From Parcubacteria group bacterium GW2011_GWA2_47_7 (GTDB taxonomy: Bacteria; Patescibacteriota; Minisyncoccia; Phycocordibacterales; UBA6899): a DNA stretch of 18,341 nt. The notes below the pieces were generated by a model. The model did no database searches, was not told where the DNA came from, and saw nothing but the letters and a program-made list of their open reading frames with translations. This document shows positions 14,494 to 18,341 of this stretch, piece by piece. Location: assembly GCA_000999395.1 (NCBI GenBank), contig LCOM01000021.1, positions 1 to 18,341 of the forward strand, written 5' to 3'. A program made the translations under genes and the position numbers. Numbering within the stretch: position 1 is the stretch's first letter; each line of letters opens with the position of its first letter.

Positions 14494-17400
14494 TTACGAA
14501 ACATCGCTCGTGGCACTATCCACATTATCAAGAACAAACGGGTCGGCAAAAACTGCATCGGCATCCTTCACTTCTATTTTTGGCTCTATGGGTTTGGATA
14601 CCTGATTCGCCCGCGCGAATGCCTGGGCAAATGGGGACTCCGCCTTGGGGTCTATTTGCGTTGTACTGACCGGAGATACGAGAGAGGCCACATCCCGTTG
14701 AGTAATCGGTGTTTGAAGAATTGGCGTTGGAGGCACTTGTGTGATAACAGGTGTTGCAGACGGATGAGTTGCGGTCAAGGGAGCGCCAAGCGGTGATGTC
14801 ATTGGTCGCCCGAGTGGAGGTGTTGCACTCGATGGAGTGGCGGCTACCGGTGCCGGATTCTGATGTCCAGAAAGATAACGTCGCATAATTGCATCATCGA
14901 CAGTCTTTCGATCACGTCCGTATTTGAGATAGGAAAGGTTTTTGAGCTGGTCGACGATCTCGGGGTGGCCTTGCGGTGGCGGAAGCATTTCGATATTAAA
15001 CGGAAGCGCCGGCTTTCCATTGATAAGGATTTTTGCATAAGCATTACGATTTTCTATCTTCATAATGTCCGATGCCTTGAATACTGGTGCAAACTGTGAC
15101 TCAAGAAATTCTGCGTCTTCTGTACCTACGCGGAAGACTACCATATTGCCGACGTTTCCAAAGACCGCATCCTTAATATCTTCACGAAGCTGTGCAATAT
15201 ACTGATGGGCGAGATTGAGCGAAAGTCCATACTTACGTGCCTCAGAGAGAATTGCCGCAATTGACGGGGTGGAGATATTCTGAAACTCATCTATGTACAT
15301 ATAGAAATCGGGGAGTGGTTTCCCGAACGAATCAACGCGCGACATCGCCGCCATGAGAAACTTTCCGACGATGATGAGTCCAAGGAGATTTGCATTTATT
15401 TCTCCGAGCTTTCCTTTCGCAAGATTCACAAGAAATATCTTCTTGCTGTCCATGATGTCGCGGAAGTTGAATGACGATTTCTCCTGAGCAATAATCGGTC
15501 GCATCACCTCATTTGATATGAAAATATCGAACTTATTAGTGATATATGGAATCATGTTTTGAAGCCCACTCTCGCCAGACGTCTTCGTGGCAATATCGCG
15601 CCAAAACTGAACAACAATGGGATTCTTGCATCGCGATAACTTGAGATTGCGAAACGCTGGATCTGCCATGACGCGCGGAATTTCTAGGAGTGTATTTCCT
15701 GTTTCTGGATCTTCCATGACGAGGAGTGTAGAGTATCGAAAATACTGCTCAAACGCAGGCCCCATGGATTCCGGTGTCGATGAATAGAGGGTCTTGAAGA
15801 TAGAGAGCATTTCATTCACGACAAATATCTTCTGTTCTGGGTGATTGAGGTCATATTCAAGCATGTTAAGCGCAAAGGGGCGTTCCATGTGAGTCGGATC
15901 GAAATAGATCACATCATCAATGCGCTCAGGAGGAATGCACGCGAGTATGTCCTGCACATCACTCCCATGTGGGTCGATAAAACAGACACCGTTCCCCGCG
16001 AGAATATCCTGTACCGCAAGATTTTTGAGAAACACAGACTTACCGGCACCGGTCTGTCCAAGTGTGTAAAGGTGGCGTAAGCGGTCCTGCTTGGTAAGTC
16101 GCACTTCACGCGATTCTCCACGGTATTTATTGACACCGATCAGTGTCCCCTCTGCGGGCAGTTCGGCCGGAGCCGAGGCATTTGTTGTTTTTATCGTTTT
16201 AAGCTGTGGTGCCTCCTGATGGGTAATCGTAATGGGAAAATGATAGAGCGTGGCAAGCTCTTTCAGATTAAGCGCAAGCATTTCACCTTCATCACGATGA
16301 CGAAAGTTAAAATTATGCATCAGCTCAGTAAGATCACCCTTCTCTTTTCTTACAAATCGTAGACCATTTCCTTGCGGACTCGTGAATTGACTAAACGACG
16401 TTTCGATTGACGAGAGTATGTCTGATGCTCGCTCACGCGTTCCTGCGGATGCGATAATGCGCAAATTTACCCTTACGATATTTGTAGAAAGTTTTTCTTC
16501 AAGCAACTTAAGCGCTTTCTCCTTGAACTCAAGGGTAAAATTATCGACTCTTTTTTCCTCTCCCGGCTTTTGTTTGGGTGCCGATTTAAACAATCCGGAA
16601 ACAGACTTAAACAAATCTCCCGTTATTGACAATGGAATATTCAACGCCTCCTTGAGCGGGGCTCCTTTGTGAATCTCTCCTAATGCATGCTTTATTTTGC
16701 CGGAGATATTATCCCTGTCTGGCACAATGATAAACTGAACCGCCGCCCCTTCGCCATCACGCGAAACTTTTGAAAATGACGAGAGCAGGACCTTCATGGG
16801 ATCATTTTCGGCATGATCCATGTCCGCAATGGGAAACGCGAAGTTGCGCAAATTTTGAGCAGATGAACCAAGGGAGACACCGTGATTGTTGAATATATTG
16901 TAATCGCGCGGAACCTCCTCTATCTTTGCTTCGGGGAAGGTGCCAAAAAGCTGCTGCATGAATTGCTCTTTGCGTTCATCCTTAATCGAAACATAGTAGG
17001 TAATATCAGACGAATAGTTCGGCATGGCAATCTCAATCGTAAACCCATCATGCTGTGCGGTGTGTTCACGATCCGCAGGAAGCATCCCTGAGTAGAAGCG
17101 TTGCATGAACTCCATCGCCTGTTGGACGGTCGGTATTCTTTCCCCTTCCGCATGCGGCAAAGTGATCTCATACAAAGTTTTCCGAATCATGCGTGCAAGC
17201 CCTTGCTCCTTATCGAGTCCAGGTACGATGGCTCCCGTTTTCACATAGTTGACTATTATTGCGTGAAAATCGCCCTCGAGATGTGGACTATTGAGCTCAC
17301 GCACAACTTTGAGTGCATTCAATATGCCTTTTTCGGCGAGGAGGCGGTATATCTCGCGCATCTTCTCACGATGTGCTGATGAATTCAGTAACTCCAGCGA

Positions 17401-17628
17401 TTTTTCATACTGAGGATTCTCTAAAATAAAATGCTCTTCAAGGGTATCTTCGCGACGTGTCTGTCCATAGGAAATAACCTCTCGTGAAATGACGGCCTCC
17501 TTGCTCACTGGCATCCCCTCACTCTTGTGTACTTCTTCCGCACGTGCGACCCGCTCGCGCAAGTATTGCAGCTCCTCCTCAGGAGAAGAGAATTTGGGTA
17601 ACTCAGGTTGTCCCACATGATGTTCCAT
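14494..17628 (-). CDS. VirD4/TraG-like (TraM-recognition type) ATPase without membrane segments
   Basis: This is a RecA-like motor ATPase of the FtsK/HerA/VirD4 group that moves DNA or protein at type IV secretion-like machines. From the ATG at 17628 it is 1044 aa. The N-terminal half (1-480) is an unrecognised mixed domain region. The motor follows, with Walker A GQTGAGKS at 524-531, FIDPHGSD at 550-557, Walker B DFYMYIDEFQN at 774-784 and the sensor-like NLAHQY at 805-810. GNMVVFRVGTEDAEFLESQF is also typical of the group. A Pro/Thr-rich disordered tail (about 925-990) precedes an acidic end. Unlike classical VirD4, no N-terminal membrane helices are seen; the upstream membrane protein may anchor it. 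The frame is open to 17658, but M11 at 17628 has AGGGGA upstream and a TATAAT beyond it. A terminator separates it from the giant gene. Confidence 0.9.
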   Translation of the reverse strand: MEHHVGQPELPKFSSPEEELQYLRERVARAEEVHKSEGMPVSKEAVISREVISYGQTRREDTLEEHFILENPQYEKSLELLNSSAHREKMREIYRLLAEKGILNALKVVRELNSPHLEGDFHAIIVNYVKTGAIVPGLDKEQGLARMIRKTLYEITLPHAEGERIPTVQQAMEFMQRFYSGMLPADREHTAQHDGFTIEIAMPNYSSDITYYVSIKDERKEQFMQQLFGTFPEAKIEEVPRDYNIFNNHGVSLGSSAQNLRNFAFPIADMDHAENDPMKVLLSSFSKVSRDGEGAAVQFIIVPDRDNISGKIKHALGEIHKGAPLKEALNIPLSITGDLFKSVSGLFKSAPKQKPGEEKRVDNFTLEFKEKALKLLEEKLSTNIVRVNLRIIASAGTRERASDILSSIETSFSQFTSPQGNGLRFVRKEKGDLTELMHNFNFRHRDEGEMLALNLKELATLYHFPITITHQEAPQLKTIKTTNASAPAELPAEGTLIGVNKYRGESREVRLTKQDRLRHLYTLGQTGAGKSVFLKNLAVQDILAGNGVCFIDPHGSDVQDILACIPPERIDDVIYFDPTHMERPFALNMLEYDLNHPEQKIFVVNEMLSIFKTLYSSTPESMGPAFEQYFRYSTLLVMEDPETGNTLLEIPRVMADPAFRNLKLSRCKNPIVVQFWRDIATKTSGESGLQNMIPYITNKFDIFISNEVMRPIIAQEKSSFNFRDIMDSKKIFLVNLAKGKLGEINANLLGLIIVGKFLMAAMSRVDSFGKPLPDFYMYIDEFQNISTPSIAAILSEARKYGLSLNLAHQYIAQLREDIKDAVFGNVGNMVVFRVGTEDAEFLESQFAPVFKASDIMKIENRNAYAKILINGKPALPFNIEMLPPPQGHPEIVDQLKNLSYLKYGRDRKTVDDAIMRRYLSGHQNPAPVAATPSSATPPLGRPMTSPLGAPLTATHPSATPVITQVPPTPILQTPITQRDVASLVSPVSTTQIDPKAESPFAQAFARANQVSKPIEPKIEVKDADAVFADPFVLDNVDSATSDVS

Positions 17629-17637
17629 ACTTCCCCT

Positions 17638-17666
17638 ATTATAGATGAGTACGCGCAAAATGGCAC
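17638..17666 (-). promoter_or_regulatory. candidate promoter of the VirD4-like gene
   Basis: Minus-strand TATAAT (17643-17638) lies 17 nt after GTGCCA (17666-17661), a 4/6 match to TTGACA. It ends 9 nt before the ATG at 17628, so a normal start site would cut into the AGGGGA ribosome binding site. Either the promoter or the ribosome binding site may therefore be unused. Confidence 0.45.
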
Positions 17667-17704
17667 GAAGTTATCTTCACTTTATCATTTTCACTCGTCG
17701 AATC

Positions 17705-18341
17705 TTACGGTGTGTAGATTTCATCGCGCTTTCGTTCAAGCAAACGCGTGAAAATATCGAGGAATCGAAGCAATAGTCTGAATGGCACTTCAATGAAAAA
17801 ATCAAGTACAAGAACCGCAATATTGATATTCTCGAAGCGTAAACTCATCCACCGACCAACGGAAATAAGAGGAAGTAAGAGGAGCTCCATCAGCGTGCGA
17901 AGAAAACTCTCCTTCGTACTGGAAAAACGCATACGATACGCTGAAGAGCGAATGCGGAAACCAAAATACAGCACAAGCAGTAAAAAAAGAAGGAAAATGC
18001 CGATATCAACCGAATGGAATTGAATCGCATTCAAAAACCCAATAATTCCGATGATGCTCACCCCCAAGAATGCAAAATAGAGGCCAAGTGCAATATCCGT
18101 AACAATGCCTCGCTTTTCTTTCGTAATCACGATAGGCGTAATAGTACTCCCGAATGCAATGGCGGACGTAAGCAAGATGGCACGCTCGGTATTGCGCGCT
18201 TTCGGGCGATGAAGTCCACCAGTCAGAAATAGGAGTAGCATGGGGTGCGTGATTAAATTGATAACGAGGGCTACATAGTTGAGTGATTGCTTCCATACAA
18301 ATATATAGAGAGACTCTACCCCAAACGCGAGCATCGACTTC
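17705..18341 (-). CDS. polytopic membrane protein, 5' end outside window
   Basis: The frame is open to the window edge. The Met at 18334 is probably internal, because the upstream codons continue the frame and no ribosome binding site can be judged. At least 209 residues are visible, with about five or six membrane segments. Examples are YVALVINLITHPMLLLFLTGG, ILLTSAIAFGSTITPIVI, LYFAFLGVSIIGIIGFL and IFLLFLLLVLYFGF. A C-terminal pair follows: LLLLPLISVGRWMS then INIAVLVLDFFIEVPFRLLL. It ends in a charged tail, LLERKRDEIYTP. I believe similar C-terminal patterns occur in CPR proteins beside such ATPases, but this is from memory and unverified. The stop lies 76 nt before the VirD4-like ATG. 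It is a candidate membrane anchor or channel for the ATPase. Function is otherwise unknown. Confidence 0.75.
   Translation of the reverse strand, partial: KSMLAFGVESLYIFVWKQSLNYVALVINLITHPMLLLFLTGGLHRPKARNTERAILLTSAIAFGSTITPIVITKEKRGIVTDIALGLYFAFLGVSIIGIIGFLNAIQFHSVDIGIFLLFLLLVLYFGFRIRSSAYRMRFSSTKESFLRTLMELLLLPLISVGRWMSLRFENINIAVLVLDFFIEVPFRLLLRFLDIFTRLLERKRDEIYTP

Noticed and set aside
6998..18341. Integrative conjugative element or prophage
   Set aside because: No integrase, relaxase, attachment-site repeats, tRNA target or phage structural genes were seen; a VirD4-like ATPase alone does not define a mobile element, and CPR chromosomes often carry such ATPases.

Overview
The window looks like a chromosomal piece of a Candidate Phyla Radiation (Patescibacteria) bacterium, probably Parcubacteria/Paceibacteria-like. 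This is inferred from a lengthened nucleoside diphosphate kinase, a CPR-style VirD4/TraG-like ATPase next to a multi-spanning membrane protein, a giant repetitive protein of unknown family, and compact genes whose promoters sit almost on top of their start codons. No marker in the window fixes the lineage more precisely. No tRNA, rRNA, CRISPR array, insertion sequence or integrase was seen.

Left part (1-1932, plus strand): the 3' end of an Xaa-Pro aminopeptidase (M24B), an isolated 59-codon gene with its own promoter, ribosome binding site and terminator, then the conserved infC-rpmI-rplT translation operon, closed by a perfect 13-bp terminator palindrome shared with the opposite strand.

Middle (1947-6917): a DUF2914-type membrane protein (minus) diverges from a small membrane protein (plus). 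A compact minus-strand operon follows: VanZ/YjdF-like membrane protein, MBL/beta-CASP nuclease, then uracil-DNA glycosylase, joined by a 4-nt overlap and a 1-nt gap. Its upstream region (6008-6300) is the most information-rich noncoding stretch. It has a set of DnaA-box-like sequences, a TATAAT element, a roughly 160-nt segment with competing hairpins, an intrinsic terminator and a second promoter. It could be an attenuated leader, a small RNA gene, a DnaA-controlled promoter or part of an origin. Upstream of that, on the same strand, is ndk.

Right part (6998-18341, all minus): a co-oriented block of four genes. In transcription order these are a truncated polytopic membrane protein, a 1044-aa VirD4/TraG-like ATPase with no transmembrane segment of its own, a 1885-aa giant protein with three coiled-coil/helical repeats and a glycine-rich hydrophobic segment near its C terminus, and a 501-aa protein that I read as four divergent ~70-residue helical repeats. 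A terminator-promoter junction separates the first pair from the second. The arrangement suggests an envelope-spanning, ATPase-driven DNA or protein transfer apparatus of undescribed type, but function is inferred only from the ATPase family and gene order.

A recurring theme is transcription start grammar: several genes on both strands have an extended -10 element (TGnTAnnnT) 6 to 30 nt before the ATG, predicting leaderless or nearly leaderless mRNAs. Recognisable Shine-Dalgarno sequences appear at only a few genes.
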